Assembly (NCBI GenBank): GCA_009193035.1
Contig: SWDT01000016.1
Span: 310,001-374,000 of the forward strand
DNA length: 64,000 nt
Direction of reading: 5' to 3'
Origin: Halicephalobus mephisto
Taxonomy: Eukaryota > Nematoda > Chromadorea > Rhabditida > Panagrolaimidae
Part shown: one piece after another, positions 37,501 to 49,608 of the stretch
Numbering within the stretch: the first letter of the stretch is position 1
How the letters are laid out: the number at the start of each line of letters is the position of its first letter
Notes under the pieces: generated by a model
Seen by the model: only the letters and a program-made list of their open reading frames with translations
Database searches by the model: none
What the model was told of the DNA's origin: nothing
Translations under genes and position numbers: made by a program

Positions 37501-38429
37501 CGGTTGGAAAGTTACGAATTCGCTTCAAGACAAGTTTAAAATTCCTTCTTGCGCAGATTACGATGTGGTTCAATCATTGTTTCAAAAATAATCTTTTTTA
37601 AAATCTTCCAAAAAAAATCACAAAATTTCACAATTTTCGGTCTTAACTGGAAAGCCCGAAAATTCTTCTCGAGATATTTTTAAAATTATTTAATTTTTAA
37701 AACTATTTCATATTCAATTTTTAAACTATTTTTATTCAATTTTTAATTTTATTTAATTTTAAAATTATTTTTAGTTTTGCTCTCAAAGTTTGATCTCGCA
37801 AGCACATCCAACTCTATTTTGACTTAGATGCTTGCTTCCCTTAGAAAAAAAAGTTCACAATTTAACCTTCAGGATCATGTTTGTCTCGATTTCACTTTCG
37901 GGGGCCAGATTGATAGATGTCCAAAAATATGAATCAAACTCGATCCTGTGCGAAATCTGATCTTTTAGTGGTTTATTTCGTCGATGAATTTGCAAGTCTC
38001 GACGAAAAAGGACAAAACCTTGGAAATTGAGCCATCTCATCCAAAAAGAACAGATTCGTGATATTTTTCTTTTAAAATATCGATAGTAATTTTTTACAAA
38101 AAAAAACATACCAAAAGTTCCAAGAGATGCCGAATTTGCATAAACATTTCCACCAAAAAAATTAGGAAATGTATCACGATTATTTCTTATCAGAAAATTT
38201 CCATCATTCCTTCTAACAGTTGAAACAAAGTGTTCCGGAGTAGTGATTACACAACAATCAGATAAACCTTGTGGTTGTCCTAAACTTTCACCAAATTAGA
38301 CCCACAGCCATTCCGATAGAAACCAAAGAAAAAGAAATCCAAATTTCTGACAATTTTCTTACCTTGAACACCAGCAAAGATAATGAGACAACTGAGTGCC
38401 AGAAGGCGCTCAGGATCAAAACCAGTCAT
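34599..38429 (-). CDS. Secreted Q/P-rich protein with redox-dead glutaredoxin-like domain
   Basis: Exon 1 (38429-38363) encodes a signal peptide (LLALSCLIIFAGVQG). Exon 2 (38279-38111) reads GQPQGLSDCCVITTPEH onwards. Exon 3 (36280-34599) is a long Gln/Pro/Asn/Tyr-rich region with dozens of PQ dipeptides, then a C-terminal domain of about 100 residues and a lysine-rich tail. That domain has the glutaredoxin outline: a first strand LPAVLYVDS, then NPET where CPYC is expected, then GMPYLFICGTFIG with the cis-proline and GG-like turn. Without the active-site cysteines it cannot be an ordinary oxidoreductase. Exon 2 contains a run of eight T (minus strand) that shifts the frame by one; seven would give a continuous 638-residue protein. 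This is either a sequence error or a real break. Role unknown, possibly matrix or cuticle. Confidence 0.7.
36575..36840. repeat. Cluster of TTCATATATGAA palindromes in an intron
   Basis: At least five TTCATATATGAA or close variants in 265 bp, several in a short tandem unit with ACTATTATTTCTAAAAATG. The same 12-bp palindrome recurs singly in introns across the window, for example near 12828, 12862 and 48105. Confidence 0.75.
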
Positions 38430-38871
38430 TGGCACTAAAGTTCGAATTCAGTCGATAGCCAAGTCGATGACTGGTCAATTCGCTCAAAAAGAGCTCTTAA
38501 GGGAGCGTGTGCCTGTTCGAGGGTCTTCACGAGGACGTGCACTCGACGGCAAGATTCCGATCCCGGCTTACTTTCAGGACGAGCGAGCAAGTGAGAAGAG
38601 GCAGTCGCTACTGCTCGAAGGAGCTACAAATTAGACCTCCGCTCTCGACCGCGCGAACGGGCCGCAAGGAGGCGTGTCCATATTCCCAAACCGGATTAAT
38701 CACCTCTGTAATCCATGTTCGGTGGTTGATCCAAAAAATTATTTATCCACTCTTTTGATGATAAAAAAATTTAGAAAAAAGTCCATAAAATTAAGAGACC
38801 GTTAGAAGGAGCCAACACGATGGAAGGACGTGACGTCAAATTTGCGAAAAGGGACATCAAGCAAGGTGGAA
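38430..38871. other. Gap between lamin and the Q/P-rich gene
   Basis: Both neighbours are on the minus strand. About 38430-38660 is unusually GC-balanced for intergenic sequence here and is open in more than one frame. It most likely contains the promoter of the Q/P-rich gene and the lamin 3' UTR. An acceptor-like AACTTTAG (minus strand) ends at 38435, six bases before the ATG at 38429. Confidence 0.45.
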
Positions 38872-40825
38872 TTACATAATCGAGCATCGTTGATCAGGAT
38901 CATCATTACTCTGAACGCGGAATCCATGTTCGTAAGAAAGCTCACGCCAAGCAACAACCACGTCTTCTTCATTATGAAGTTCAGCACGGATAAAGTCCCC
39001 AGAAACCCATTTTTGGTTTTTCATGACGAGGTTCTCCGGTGGCTTATGAGGCTCGGTTGCGTCAGATGACCAGACCTGAAAATAACAAAGTTAAAACCGA
39101 AGAAAACATAAGCAGACTTACAGTAATGGTCTTGCCAGCTTTCAGAGTCTGTCGAGAATGGAATTTGAAGGAGACTTCTCGCGTATTATCAGTCATATTA
39201 ATAGTCCATCCACCAATTGAGTAATCGGTGTCACCCTTGTTGATCAAGCGAACGTATTTGCCTTCAGTGTCCACATCATCAAACTCGACATCAGTGTCAG
39301 CATGAGAATTGGATTTAAAGGATCGAGAGGAACGGTCAAAGTTGACGAGATCGTCGACTTCCAAGCGACGGCGCTTGACCCCCCGACGCGAACTGTTGGC
39401 AATGTCACTGAAAGAAACATGATGGCCAGAAGTGTTAGCGGATACATTCAAAGACGTATTGGGCGTGGAAGTAGGAGTGATGTGAAGACGACTCTCTTCT
39501 CCCTCGAGCAACTTGTGATAGGCTTGAAGCTCAGTATCCAGCTGTATCTTAACTTCCATCAATTCCTGGTAGTTCTTCATGCGTTCACGGATCTCACGAC
39601 TAAGATCGGCAATTTGTTCATCACGTTGCCTCAGACGAATGGCATTCTCTTCGCGGAGAATTCGCAGCTGAGCTTCCAGATCTTTGACTCTCTGCTCTGC
39701 ATCACCAAGCTTTTTCTCAAGGTCTTTGCGAATATTCTCGAAATCCGTCTGAGAAATGCGGTAAGTAGACAACTCTTCATGCAGAGACAGAGCATCACGG
39801 CGGTGATTGTCGGCAGTGCGTTCAGCATCGGCAAGCTTGTTTTCGTACAAATCAACAAGTTCATCACTAGCGGCCTTTAATCTAGCATCGAAATCAGCTC
39901 TCATAGACTGTAATTGATCATGGAGACGTGCCTTATACTCATTCTCCTTCTCTACGGACAAGGAAGTCATCTCGACTTGCCGCTTGCGACGAACTTCTTC
40001 CATTTGATTGGCGTGAGAACGACGCGCGAAATCCAAATCCTCCTTGGCACTCTTGAGTTGAGCCTGAGCTTCCTGACGAAGTAGAACTTCATCCTCAAGT
40101 TGGCCTTGCAAAGTTTGGTACTTCTTGAGCAAATCATCGTATTCCTTTTCGAGTTCCTAAAATAAAACCATATCAAACTCGTTCAATCATTCTGACAGCT
40201 GACAAGCACAACACTATCTAGTCATCCATCAGTCGGCAAGTGTAATATAAAAACTCACGGCAAGCTTGTCCTCAGCATAGCGACGGCGGTTCTCATTGTC
40301 CTCGCTGCGAGCTTGAAGGTCAGCGACGAGGGATTGAGAGCGATTACGCTCAATCTCAACGCGCTTCAATTCTTTTTCAAGTTTGTCGGCCTTCTGTTTG
40401 AGATCATTGTATCTAGCAATAGCTCCAGAACTCTCTAACTCAGTCTTACTACGATCACGATTGGCAGCATCCAAAGCCCGACGAAGATCGTCAATTTTGG
40501 CTTCATAACGAGCAGCCAAATTCTCCTTCTCTTTACGTTCAATTACTTCGACTTCGCGAACTTGGACATGAAGACGAGAATTTTCAGCTTCCAAAGAACG
40601 GACTTTCTGAAAGAACTAAAATTAGCGACTCACTAAAGATTCAATCCGAACCTCAATATAAGTCGCTAAACGATCGTTGAGACTACAAAGCTGTTCCTTT
40701 TCCTGCAAACGAGAAAGTTGGAGAGGCGAGGTAATATTGTCATTCAGCGAATCACCACTGGTCGTGGAGAATGTCTCTGAATGCTCACGGATAACACGTG
40801 AAGTTCTCTTTGAGCGAGTTGACAT
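38872..40825 (-). CDS. lmn-1: Nuclear lamin
   Basis: Exons 40825-40652, 40606-40259, 40156-39122 and 39075-38872 join in phase 0 throughout to 586 residues (C. elegans LMN-1 is about 566). The head is Ser/Thr-rich, the rod begins LQLSRLQEKEQLCSLNDRLA and ends in YHKLLEGEE (about residues 387-395), a nuclear localisation signal GVKRRRLE lies near 433-440, and the immunoglobulin-fold lamin tail domain starts near EGKYVRLINKG (about 472). The last four residues CSIM are a CaaX box for farnesylation and methylation. The product forms the nuclear lamina and organises chromatin. The start is supported by an acceptor-like TTTTAG three bases upstream of ATG, a likely trans-splice site. Divergent from cyclophilin, with a 2 kb shared upstream region. 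Confidence 0.96.
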
Positions 40826-42781
40826 CTCCTAAAAGTCTTGTTTAAAATTCATCAAAATAACGTTCACAAATGTGTTGTATCAGCACAAATGAATCACGGT
40901 TAAAAGAAAAATCTTAGGCCGTTATTCAGAGCGCAAAAAGTCATTTCAAAGATGCAGTGTAGAGTCATTCGGCCCTTGCATCCGCTCAAATGAAAAACAA
41001 GCCAGAGTTTCTAATAATGTTGTGCAGAATTGGCACACAACTAATTCTCTAGCTTTAAAGAAGCTTTACGGATAAAGCAATAAAATGCTTATAAATATCA
41101 GAGCGCGAAGCCATTGCAAGGGTAAATAACGGGATTACCAAAAGAGCGTCCCGCTTGAATAAGAATTGCGGTGTGAAAAATCCGGCATCTATAACCCTAC
41201 TTCAAAGAAGGAAATCCAATCTTGATCAAAGAGTAAATAAAGACTAATTTGGGCTTAGGCTGAGAAAACACTAAAGAGCCAGTAATAGAAAAATTCAAGG
41301 CTCACAGAGTATGTTCCTCTGCTGTACGTGCCAGAGCCCCTCCCAAAAATGCAACAAACATATTGAATTGAAAAGTGTTGGGTTGCTAGGTCGTACGTCA
41401 GACTTTTTCTTGCCAGCTGTGGAAAAAAGTTCTTCCCTCACTGAAACACCACCCTACGCTTTCAAACACATTCAGTTCAAATTGGCCTTGTTTGAAGGAA
41501 ACCTGACAACAAAAACCCTAATACTAAACACTCGACAAAACAGCAACTAGATGGCTCACAAAAAAGGCATAAACACGGACGAACGACCATCTAAAGGGGC
41601 AACGCGTCGACTCGACTTTGCGCGATTTAACCTAGTAGAATTTTGAATAAAACTGGTCCTAGGATTTAAATAACCTTCAACAACGAGTATACTTCCGCGG
41701 TGACCTCCCATCTCGGAATTAGAATAATAAAAAGGCATCGAGTAAATTGAAAATCGATAAAACCAAAGATGAGTCGTGATTCGAGAGTACATCAACCGGA
41801 TACATCAAACGGGGATCAAAACCTGACATACGGAAAACGAAAGATTGTAATACCTAACGGCAGGCAATTACAACATTCCAAATGCAATCCGATCTCTCAG
41901 CGGAACTGGTGAAACTCATTGAGTTAGATATTCTCGGTAAAAACTAGTAGGGTCTTCTTTTATTTACATAATTACGAAACCGTGATTGAGCAAATTAGAC
42001 AACCTGGGAACATATCTACAGCAGAACAATGACTTTTTTTTATTAGGATTCGTAAACCTTTGAATTTTAAAAAGAATGCGCAGGCTGCAGGGGTAAACAA
42101 AAACTTTGTCCAAGAACGTATTCAGCGTAAACAAGAAAAAGGCGTGGCCTAGCTTTTGCATGTATCTTTCAACATGTGGAAATGCCCTTAGCCTAACTCA
42201 TATCAACTAATGAAACAATTTCCAGCATTTTATCCTCTGATAACAAAGCAACAACGCACGAAGACGAATCGATTAATGGCGGGAAAATGTCGCCAGAATA
42301 TTTTAAAAATCGCAAAGTTCCTGCCGAGAAATGCTAATGCATCAGGACGAAATGAGACATCAAAATGATGAATGGGAAGGAATAAACGGTCATATATTGA
42401 AAATGTTCAGAACACGCCGAGACATGCAAAAATGGCCTTGGAATCTCATTATAAGGTTGTCACATCAATAAACACATGGTTCATTACGCAAAAATGTTGA
42501 GAAATAATTACCGAAAGTGGATTATTGACAAAGGGGACAAAAGAGCAGGAGAACTTCGATAACGCGACTGCTGCCTCGTTCAAGCGATGAGAGTCGGAAA
42601 CATGGTCATTCGCGGCGAGAGTCAGGTCATTTTTCGAATCACAAAAGGTTTTTCTTTTCTGGAGATTTCGCCTTTCGTCCTTTAGTGATTGTCTATCTTC
42701 TCATTTCTCACTACTTTTCTTCATTTTCCTTCACTTTTCCGGCTCTAGAAATCAAGCATTGTTACTTGGTCGATTTCAGGT
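40826..42781. other. Intergenic region between divergent lamin and cyclophilin genes
   Basis: About 1.95 kb, less AT-rich than other gaps in the window. It should hold both promoters. No RNA gene or coding exon was recognised; frames at 41311-41550 and 41556-41795 have no homology that I can see. Confidence 0.5.
42771..42781 (+). promoter_or_regulatory. Candidate spliced-leader acceptor of the cyclophilin gene
   Basis: CGATTTCAG ends at 42779, two bases before the start codon ATG 42782. A TTTCAG site directly before an initiator, with no upstream exon, is the usual look of trans-splicing in nematodes. Confidence 0.55.
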
Positions 42782-43531
42782 ATGAATCTGCTTCTCCTAG
42801 TTGTTTCTTTGGCGATCGCTGGTGTTTTTGCCACGTCAGAACAACCAAAAGGGCCGAAAGTCACCGATAAAGTAAGTCTTTATATATCGACTTTGCTTAA
42901 TAGCCTTGATCTCAGGTTTACTTCGACATTACAATCGGGGATGAGCCAGCTGGAAGAATTGTCATCGGTCTTTTCGGCAAAACTGTCCCTAAGACTGTCG
43001 AGAACTTTGTCGAACTTTCCAAGAAGCCTAAAGGAGTTGGTTCTCTCTTTTAATGAGTTCAACTGATGGAACAACTTTCAGGAAGGATATACGGGGAGCA
43101 TTTTCCATCGGATAATCAAAGACTTCATGATCCAAGGAGGAGACTTTACAAAGGGCGATGGAACCGGTGGAAGATCCATCTACGGAGAGAAATTCGCCGA
43201 TGAAAACTTTAAGATCAAGCATTACGGAGCTGTAAGTTAGTTTGCCGCATACATTTTAGTTATGGTGAATTTCCAGGGATGGGTTTCCATGGCTAATGCT
43301 GGTAAAGACACCAATGGTAGCCAGTTCTTCATCACCTGCAAGAAGACTTCCTGGCTTGATGGACGACACGTGGTCTTCGGTAAGGTCTTAGAGGGCATGG
43401 ATGTGGTCCGAAAAGTTGAAAACACCAAGACCGAGCCCGGAGACAAACCTTCCCAAAAGATCGTCATCGCGGCTTCTGGACACATTCCAGTTGATCAGCC
43501 ATTCGCCGTCGACAAAAACGACGCTGAGTAA
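42782..43531 (+). CDS. Secretory-pathway cyclophilin B (peptidyl-prolyl isomerase)
   Basis: Exons 42782-42871, 42916-43035, 43082-43231 and 43277-43531 give 204 residues, the size of C. elegans CYN-5. Residues 1 to about 18 are a signal peptide ([15 protein letters not shown]). The catalytic core is intact: [15 protein letters not shown] with the active-site Arg, [16 protein letters not shown], and the cyclosporin-contact Trp in [11 protein letters not shown]. It should catalyse proline isomerisation in the ER lumen. There is no KDEL-like retention signal; the tail ends in DAE. Its stop lies 97 bp from the stop of the convergent PNG-1 gene. Confidence 0.95.
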
Positions 43532-43628
43532 GCATTTTCTCTGTTGCTCAATTCAGGTTTTATCACAATAACTTATTCTTTTTGGTTATAAAAGTTATCA
43601 CAGATATAAAGGCAAGCAATTCACATAA

Positions 43629-45555
43629 TCAAGCAAATTCGATTCGAATGCGCAATCCAGGCTCATTCCCCAGTAACTTCGTTCTGAAAGCTTGGGCATG
43701 CTGCCAATGTCCTCCAGATAGTTCGATTCTAAGCTCCAAATACTCCGCTTCCTCGACATTATCAATTTTGACATTTCCATCTTTCGGCAATCTAACACAC
43801 TGCATCCCGCAGCACGCAACTGCCAAAACTGATCCGTTTTCTAGTTGGAAAGACGTAGCCGTGATGGAAATTCCTTTGATCTTAAGTCCTGTTAGGTCGA
43901 CTTTCCAAGCAATGACGCCCTTTTCTGATCCTTCATTCCTAGCAAGATACGCCACCTTCCAATCGTGTTCGACTTTACGGAAAATATTTTCAACTTCAAA
44001 GATTTGGGACTGCCAGTATTTTGTGGAAAAATCAGGATCTTGAGGACGAGCGTATTCATTTTTCGATGCATCGTAAACCAATCTGCAGAAAGAATTAAAG
44101 AAATGCAATCAAATAGTGGGAAATAACTCACTCAAAGACCTTTGACTCAATCTCTTTTTTCGTCGGCTTGATGGTAATCGGTGAAAACGATCCGGCTTCT
44201 CCTCTTTCCGTTTTCCACTGTTCCGAGCCAGAAGATCTACCTTGATTTTCGATCGAGTTTTTGCGGAGATTATTCCATGGCCAAATAAATTCAATAAGTT
44301 CCGAAATGTATCTTTTATAAAGGATCTTCTTACGCTCTTCGGGGAGCGACTTCTGGAGTCTGTTATTCAGTTTCTGTAATGTTTTGGAATTTGAGAAGGA
44401 AAGTGAATCAAAACTTACATTTAAAAAGTTTATAAAAACAAGAGGTCTGCATTTGTCTCTTGCTTTCGAGGTTGCTTGTCTGTTGAAGGTGTATCTCCAC
44501 GTGACGTCCATAACGTGGTCTTTGGCGAACGCTAGAACATAATGGAGCTTCTTGTTCCATCCTTTTTCGTAAAGCAGAGGCACATCCATGACGTTTTCAC
44601 AAGGATCGCAGTGGATCCATCGACGAAGTTCTTCAGCCCAAATCTCTACCCACACGTGGTCAGCATTGTCGAGGATAAATCTGGTCTCCAATCCGGCTGC
44701 ACGACAGAATAAAGCAAAACAGTTTGCCCATTCTCCACAACGGCCATTTCTGGTTTCTAGAAGCTTGATAGGATTGTTGTAACGAGGAAATCGGACTTCT
44801 TTGTTGCAATCTGAACAACGATAGATTTCGACTCTTTCAGCACCATTTTCAGCTTCTTCGTTCGTCGGCAACCCGTTGGATTTTGTTGCTGAAGAGGTTT
44901 GTTTATTGCAGGATTCACAAATGGGGGTATCTGTCCAAGAGAAGAATTCATCGTGGAACCAATTCATCAGCATCTTCGCCAATTGGAAGTCGTTTCTTTT
45001 CCCGTCGATGGTAACCTTGGTAAGATATTCTTCTAGAGGGATAAGGGATCTAGCAAGAGTTTGAGCAATTTCGTCTTCGTAAACCTGAACGTAGTCAGTA
45101 TGTTTGATGAAATTTTGGAGCCAGGTTTTCTCATTCGCGTTTGCGGCTTTGGGGTTATTGGCAGCTGGTCCGACTGGTCCGATATAGTTTACCCAGTTCT
45201 GGATTTTCGTCCTCAACCCTCCTGGACTTGCTCCTTGCATTCTGTCGATCTCCCCTTGTTCGGAAATGAAAACAAAGGTCGGCATAGCCCGGATTTGGTA
45301 AGTTCCCGCGATATCTAGGAATAATCCAAAAAGTTAAGAAATTATCTTTCTATAAAATTTACCTCTAGCTTGATCCACATCTACTTTCAGGAAAATCGCA
45401 GCAGTAAATTCGTTGGAAAGTTCCTCCAGAACAGGAGCGATCATCCTACATGGACCGCACCAGACCGCGTGGAAATCCACGACAACTAGACGTTTACCTG
45501 CTTCTTTGAGGATGTTCCGGAATTCTGACAAGTTGTAGACGGCTTGGACACCCAT
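43629..45555 (-). CDS. png-1: Peptide:N-glycanase PNG-1 with N-terminal thioredoxin domain
   Basis: Exons 45555-45363, 45314-44419, 44373-44132 and 44082-43629 join in phase to 594 residues (C. elegans PNG-1 is about 606). Residues 1-105 are a thioredoxin domain with an intact WCGPC (Cys33, Cys36). The transglutaminase-like core has two zinc-binding CxxC pairs (197/200 and 231/234) and the triad Cys257 (RCGEWA), His284 (ADHVWVE) and Asp301 (HCDPCE). The C-terminal PAW sugar-binding domain covers about 445-594. It removes N-glycans from misfolded glycoproteins sent from the ER for degradation. The thioredoxin fusion is a known nematode feature and was a key clue to the organism. Divergent from the FAM135-like gene. 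Confidence 0.96.
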
Positions 45556-45900
45556 TTTAGAGGAGAAATAACTAAACTCGGATGGGAAAGTTACAAAATC
45601 AGCATTCGTTGGAGAACACAGTCAACGTGGTCTAGTAACACTAGATTCTTTCGTTGCGAGAAAATCGGTCCAAAAACTGGCCAATGACCAATCTTTGACA
45701 TTTTCATTCCAATAAATCCATAGTTTTTCGTATTGACTGGTTTTGTTTCGGAGTTTGTAAATTTTAAAAACTGGATTTTCTTGGAAATTATGGAAAATTT
45801 TTAACAAAAAGAGCACCGGAATTCTGTTCTAAGGTCGTTGCCACGGAGACGAACGCGTGTACTTCTTGACCGACTTCCCATCATGGATTCTTGATGAAAG
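45556..45900. promoter_or_regulatory. Bidirectional promoter region, png-1 and FAM135
   Basis: 345 bp between divergent start codons; both promoters must lie here or overlap the first exons. No specific element was recognised. Confidence 0.5.
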
Positions 45901-48900
45901 ATGCGTCTGGAGATATTCCCCACATTCCAAGTCCAGATCAGCTTGGACGAGTTCCACAGTGTTGATCTTATCCATGGGTATTATCAAGTAAATATTTTTG
46001 TGGATTTTATATGAAATCGATTTGTTTCTTTCAGATAAGGTTTCGCAGTAAATCAACTTTCCCTTACCAGTTCCACGTCCATTGTGAACAGACAAATGGG
46101 AATTCGGATAGTTGTCCATGTGTCGTTAACGCCGCAGGGATATCGAAAACCGTCAAAATCGGATTTGGAGAGCAGTCCACGGAGCTTAACGATGTCTTCA
46201 AATGCACTCTTAACATCCACAAACGCGTCGATCGTCTGGAGTCCGTCAACGTCGAATTGCAAGTGGAATTATGGTATCTTGATCCCGAAAGTTTGCCAAG
46301 ATTGGAAGATTACCGATTTGTTTCTAAAAGAACTTTGAACATTCTTCTGAAGCCGGACAGATCCACGCATTGTCACAGACCGATATTCTTTGAATATTTT
46401 AGTTTTTCTGCTGTTTCTGTGACAATCCATGCTTCCATGATAGCAGCAGTTGTCTCGAGGAAGAAAGCAGGTCCAGATCCCTTGATCAGCGACAAATTAC
46501 GACACTACCACAGGGAAGTCTGCTTCAGAATGCTCAGTTCTTGTTTGTCTTTGCAAAATTTCATCAAACGACATTCTGGTTTGCTTGTTTCTCCTTTAAA
46601 CATCGAGGTTCTGAATGTAGGCAGAGAGGAAGCCGTTCTGAAGACGGAGCTGGAAGAGTCGACTCAAGCCTGGTTGAAGCTCCAGGAGCACGTGGCGATG
46701 CTCAATAATAAACTCACTCAATTGTTTACTCAATTATTGCAATTATTCAACAACAACAAAGGTGAGTGATTACTTAAATAATATAAAAGTAAAATTTGCA
46801 TAATGAAATCGTTCCAGAACTTCGAGAAGTCATGTTAGAAGAATTCGACCAACAGAGATTAAAGCGGCTTTCTGAAGCTTTTTTGTTCACCGAAGGCACA
46901 GTCCAATCCCTCCTCCATCCTGCCCCTAATCCTAATTTGAAGTATTTCGACATGATCAAGAAAAATGGATACTTGTCCAAAATCAAAACTCTCCCAGTCC
47001 ATGTGGACACCTGCGACGCTGATCCTTCTAATGTGTAAGTGGTTTTTCATATATCGATTTCCTCTCTAATCCTTATTTCTAGAACGATGATCATGGAACA
47101 ACGCTACTTACCCACCAGCAGCGCTCCGGAAGTTGAGAATCCCCCTATTTGCATTCCTACTTTCGTGACTCCGGCGAAAGAAGACGAAAAAGAGGAAATT
47201 TCCACTCCTGAATCCACAAACTCCCTGGAAGTCAAAAGAAGAGGAAGTGGCACGAATTTCGCTTTTTGTCTTCCCATGACCTGCTCTACAGATAACGACA
47301 ATCCCTACGAGATGCTGATCAACAACGGAAACGGCAGCAAAGGAGATTTTCTCTCTGTCACTGAAAGATTTGTAAGTTTTATATTTTTTGTTTTTTGGTT
47401 TTCATATAAACACCTCCAGAACAAAAGAAGAATGACGGACCCTGGGGGCACTTTGCAATTGGAAATCGAGGAATCTCCCAGGATTTCTCCGAAACAATCC
47501 GTTGCTGGACTGTCTCCTGGAAGTCTCAGCATCAAAGCCAAATCGACGTCGAACATTTCCAACGAAGAAGAACAACTAGATAAAGCCGTGAAATGTCAAC
47601 CAGGGACTCCATCGACGTCCTCCGAGAGTTTGCAGGAATCTAAATCGGCCAGAGTTGACAGCATAACGAAACCGAGGAAAACTGTGAGTGCTGAAAGAAG
47701 CAATTCATTTTCTGCAAATTCGGAGAAACTAATAGAGCAACTGGACAAGGACTTTATTGCTTTTGTCCATCAGAAGGAATTATGCAAACAGAAGCTTTAC
47801 TTAAACGGATTCAGGGGGTGTTTTTATAGGTGAGTAACTAGATTTTTATAACCTAAAAAACGAACATCACACGGTTTTTGATCACGATAGTCAACTGTCC
47901 AATTATTTAATTTTTAATCGTTTCCAAAATTTCTAAAATCATGATAATTGATTTCTTCTCTTGAATTAACAATGGATTGGACTTTAAACAAATACCTAAA
48001 ACCTGTTGTTTTTTGGTTTTTTCCGAATGAACTCTCTCGTTCACGAATGATCAGTTCTGTGAATGAAACGGCAAATCTGGCTAAATCAGTGAATTTTAAC
48101 AGTTCATATATGACTTTTCTCAACCATCGTGATTGCATAGGATGATGACTTTTTTTAGTGATCTTGCTCATATAAGTGATCATTTACCGTATTTTTCGAC
48201 TGCAACTAAAGATGCCATAGAAAAAAGAAGATTTGTCGAATCTCATTTGATCGTTTTCGTTCATGGACTAGAAGGAACCAGTGAGGATCTCTCAGCTTAC
48301 AGAAACTTCCTCCGAGTTTCCCTTCCAGAATCTCATCTAGTGTTCCTTATGTCAGAAGTGAATCAGACGGAAACTTGGACGGATGTCACTGGAATGGCCC
48401 AGAACCTTCTAGATGAGATTCTGAAACACGTGCAGAGGCTTCCGAGGGCTCCAACAAGGATCTCCTTCCTGGCCCACTCCCTCGGGGGATTGATTGTGAG
48501 GACTCTTTGTGGATTAGAAGGAATGAAGCCCTTCATCCCTGCTCTTCACACCTTACTGACCCTGAATTCCCCGCATTGCGGTCTAATGTACAATCAGAGA
48601 GCGGCGAATTGGGGAATAGCTTTATTAAAATGGTGGAAGCAATCTGTTTCCCTGGAACAGCTGACCATGAGGGATGCTCCTAATTTTAGAGACACTTTCC
48701 TCTATAAATTAAGCATGAATGGAGCTTTTGGGATGTTCAGAAATGTCCTCTTGGTCGGCTGTTATCACGATCTCTATGTCCCTGGTCATTCTGCCTTGGT
48801 TGAGCTCTGCAAAGCGGCCGTCACTGATCCATCTAGTCAAGGAACGATTTATTCTGAATTGTTATCGAATATAAACGAAAGCATCGTCGCGAGTTCAAAA

Positions 48901-49090
48901 CACACAACTTTGGTCAAGTACACTGTTGCTCACAATCTACCCAGAAGCCAGCAAGTCACAGGAAGAGCAGGTAAAAAGTTTATTTTTAAAAATTATTAAT
49001 TTTGATTTTTTAGTTCATATTGCGGCAGTTGATGACGATAGTTTTATTGAAAAATTGCTGACAATATCTGCAGTCAAGTATTTCCGTTGA
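45901..49090 (+). CDS. FAM135-family protein with C-terminal lipase-like alpha/beta hydrolase domain
   Basis: Exons 45901-45987, 46035-46761, 46818-47034, 47083-47371, 47420-47829, 48159-48970 and 49014-49090 join in phase to 872 residues. The N-terminal FAM135 domain reads LEIFPTFQVQISLDEFHSVDL and continues with FFEYFSFSAVSVTIHASMIA and RRFSEAF-like KRLSEAFLFTEG. A low-complexity Ser-rich linker follows. The hydrolase domain starts near FYSDLAHISDHLPYF and shows FVHGLEG (oxyanion region, about residue 608), AHSLGG (nucleophile serine, about 682) and a later GCYHDLYVPGHSA. The C-terminus VHIAAVDDDSFIEKLL and KYFR matches vertebrate FAM135. The biochemical activity of the family is not established; lipid-ester hydrolysis is an inference from the fold. 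The start is the first ATG giving the conserved N-terminus; an earlier exon is possible. Confidence 0.92.
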
Positions 49091-49608
49091 TACTGGTATA
49101 TTGAAAAAATTGCAATTAATTGTTCAAAATTCAGTCTACTTCACTAAATTCCTAAATTTCGAAAAAAATCAAATCAGGTATACGGTAGATTTACAGTCAA
49201 AAAAATCGGTATTTTGTAATTTAAGAAAACCACACTAATCCTATACCGTAATTTTCTGACACTAATCTCCTATACCGGTTTTGTTTTCTTCGGAATCTAC
49301 AACGGAACTTCAGTGAATCCTTGACTGCAGTTTGACAACTTGATTGTACCTATTTATTGCAGTCGTTCATATCTCCCAGCATTCGCGCATTTCATGATTT
49401 GATAAGAATAAAACTGGAACCTTCCGCTTTTATCAACCTCGTCTTGATACAAAAACTTTATTCTCTATTTACGTGAAAGATAAATTCCGTCAACGGTCTT
49501 CTACAGTGTAACGACTTAGATAAAACCGTAGCTTACAGTACAAAATATTGTGAGACGAACTAATGTTGGAATATAGGGTCAAAAAGTGGGGTACATACAA
49601 AAAATTAC
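49091..49608. other. Intergenic between convergent FAM135 and antizyme genes
   Basis: 518 bp of 3' flanks. AATAAA-like words and TACGGTA/TACAGTA words occur; nothing else was seen. Confidence 0.5.

Noticed and set aside
37099..38109. Minus-strand frames in the large intron of the Q/P-rich gene (37099-37425 and 37855-38109)
   Set aside because: They are fairly complex and could be extra exons, but no acceptor/donor pair joins them in phase to the neighbours and no family was recognised.
39302..39880. 192-codon plus-strand frame opposite lamin
   Set aside because: Antisense shadow of the coiled-coil exon; no independent similarity or splice structure.
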